A DNA stretch of 64,000 bases, taken from contig JAWODG010000152.1 in assembly GCA_046483385.1 (NCBI GenBank), positions 1 to 64,000 on the forward strand. The letters are read 5' to 3'. Positions within the stretch are counted from its first letter, which is position 1. Every line of letters starts with the position of its first letter. A program made the translations under genes and the position numbers. Origin of the DNA: B1Sed10-231 sp046483385 (lineage in GTDB: Bacteria; Planctomycetota; Brocadiia; SM23-32). The notes under the pieces were generated by a model. That model made no database searches. It worked only from the letters and a program-made list of their open reading frames with translations, and was not told where the DNA came from. Shown in pieces: positions 63,313 through 64,000 of this stretch.

Positions 63313-64000
63313 CTAAGATTCATCATGGCGGTAGGGGCGGGTGTGGAAGCGCTCGAAGCGGTGGCGGGCCTTCCAGCCGAGCAGGCGTTCGGCCTTCTCG
63401 GGGCTGCATTTGCCCATCGGCAGGTCGGCGCAGATGTAGAAGCGCTCGTTCGGATGCGGCATCGCCGGCGCGCGCAGCGCGCACCGGTAGGCCGGCCCCA
63501 GGTCCTCCCAGGCCACGGAGAACGACTGCACCACGTCGTCGTCGCGACCGTTGTACTCGTCCGCCGGCCGGAGGCGGGACAGAAACAGCGTGATGACGTC
63601 CACGCCCTCCCGTTCCGCGAAGGCGTCCACCACGTGCAGACCGATGTGTTTGGTGTGCCCGTACAGCTCCGTGCCCGGCCGCGTCGGCGCGTCGTCCGGA
63701 ATGCCGAACTCGTAGCGGTGGTCGCCCTCGAAGCCCGAGGTGCGCTGCAAGACTCCGGTATGCACCACCCGCCGCAGGCCCGTCTCGGCGGCGGCCTTCA
63801 TGATGTTGTAGGCGCCCACGACGTTGATCCGGAAAGCGAGTTCCGGCACGCTGCGGTTCACGGCCAGGTTGATCGCCGCGTCGCAGCCCTCCATCGCATC
63901 GCAAACTCGCCGGTAGTCGGTCACGTCGCAGAGACCCCATTCGTGGGGCGGTTCCGGCGGCTCGGTCCAGTGCGGCCAGATGGGAGAGGTCTCCCGCGCC
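63313..64000 (-). CDS. NAD-dependent epimerase/dehydratase (SDR), 5' end outside window
   Basis: The frame is open to the right edge, so the start and the Rossmann G-x-x-G-x-x-G motif are missing; about 228 C-terminal residues are present. LCDVTDYRRVCDAMEGCDAA and INLAVNRSVPELAFRINVVGAYNIMKAA are the strand-4/helix region of extended SDRs, then VVHTGVLQRTSGFEG (active-site Ser/Thr region) and YGHTKHIG, which is the Y-x-x-x-K catalytic motif. These enzymes epimerise or dehydrate nucleotide sugars. It is 108 bases upstream of the glycosidase on the same strand, so it may share its transcript. Confidence 0.86.
   Translation of the reverse strand, partial: ARETSPIWPHWTEPPEPPHEWGLCDVTDYRRVCDAMEGCDAAINLAVNRSVPELAFRINVVGAYNIMKAAAETGLRRVVHTGVLQRTSGFEGDHRYEFGIPDDAPTRPGTELYGHTKHIGLHVVDAFAEREGVDVITLFLSRLRPADEYNGRDDDVVQSFSVAWEDLGPAYRCALRAPAMPHPNERFYICADLPMGKCSPEKAERLLGWKARHRFERFHTRPYRHDES

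Noticed and set aside
1..64000. CRISPR arrays, tRNA or rRNA genes, transposases, phage genes
   Set aside because: No regularly spaced direct repeats, no tRNA-like T-arm with matching acceptor, and no integrase or transposase motif was seen on reading both strands; a tRNA scan could still find a divergent gene.

Overview
The window is GC-rich (about two-thirds G+C by eye), densely coded bacterial DNA with genes on both strands. Gene content points to a free-living polysaccharide-degrading bacterium of the Planctomycetota or wider PVC type: three S1 sulfatases, four glycosidases or glycosidase-like proteins, two Gfo/Idh/MocA oxidoreductases, a xylose-isomerase-like epimerase, a URO-D-family protein, an FG-GAP repeat protein, a membrane-anchored Ser/Thr kinase and an ECF sigma/anti-sigma pair. 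Tat and lipoprotein signals, an OmpH-like protein and an M48-TPR lipoprotein suggest a diderm envelope. This is inference from gene content; there is no rRNA, and I saw no tRNA, CRISPR array, transposase or prophage.

Layout. 1-1.1 kb: 5' end of carA and a stand-alone GMP synthase ATP-pyrophosphatase subunit. 1.3-9.7 kb: palindrome cluster, transglutaminase-like protein, membrane protein, sulfatase/flavin-reductase/esterase operon, and a converging Fe-alcohol dehydrogenase/Tat-hemerythrin/enolase-superfamily group. 10-17.7 kb: OmpH-like protein, acidic lipoprotein, large secreted glycosidase with two N-terminal modules, second sulfatase, Ser/Thr kinase. 17.8-26.4 kb: secreted protein, an unlisted 59-residue membrane protein, znuACB zinc uptake operon, DUF389, LemA and DUF2207 proteins. 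26.5-35.7 kb: GH36-like alpha-galactosidase, a GT39-like transferase coupled to a polyprenyl-phosphate phosphoribosyltransferase, topA, polysaccharide deacetylase, and an unknown small protein behind a consensus promoter. 35.8-43.8 kb: hpt/ROK kinase/metallophosphoesterase/URO-D operon, third sulfatase, Gfo/Idh/MocA plus FG-GAP pair. 43.8-49.3 kb: ECF sigma and anti-sigma, BatA-like pair, GH20 hexosaminidase. 49.4-64 kb: repeats, PcrA/UvrD helicase, M48 protease, epimerase/oxidoreductase pair, a CapK-like adenylating enzyme coupled to a PGM1-like ATP-grasp ligase, GNAT, MreC, a six-hairpin glycosidase and a partial NAD-dependent epimerase.

How the genes fit together. Sulfatases, hexosaminidase, galactosidase and sugar oxidoreductases suit catabolism of sulfated, galactose- or amino-sugar-containing polymers, but they sit in separate small operons rather than one locus. 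Most putative promoters are of housekeeping type, TTGnnn and TAnnnT separated by 16-18 bases. The ECF operon instead has a sigma-E-like promoter that it probably recognises itself.

Most worth a second look: (i) the CapK-like/ATP-grasp pair at 56.0-58.8 kb, a candidate peptide- or amide-forming biosynthetic module; (ii) the DPPR-synthase-like UbiA coupled to a GT39 transferase, a candidate polyprenyl-phosphopentose glycosylation pair; (iii) families of double- and triple-hairpin repeats placed just 3' of minus-strand genes, with compensatory base changes in their stems.
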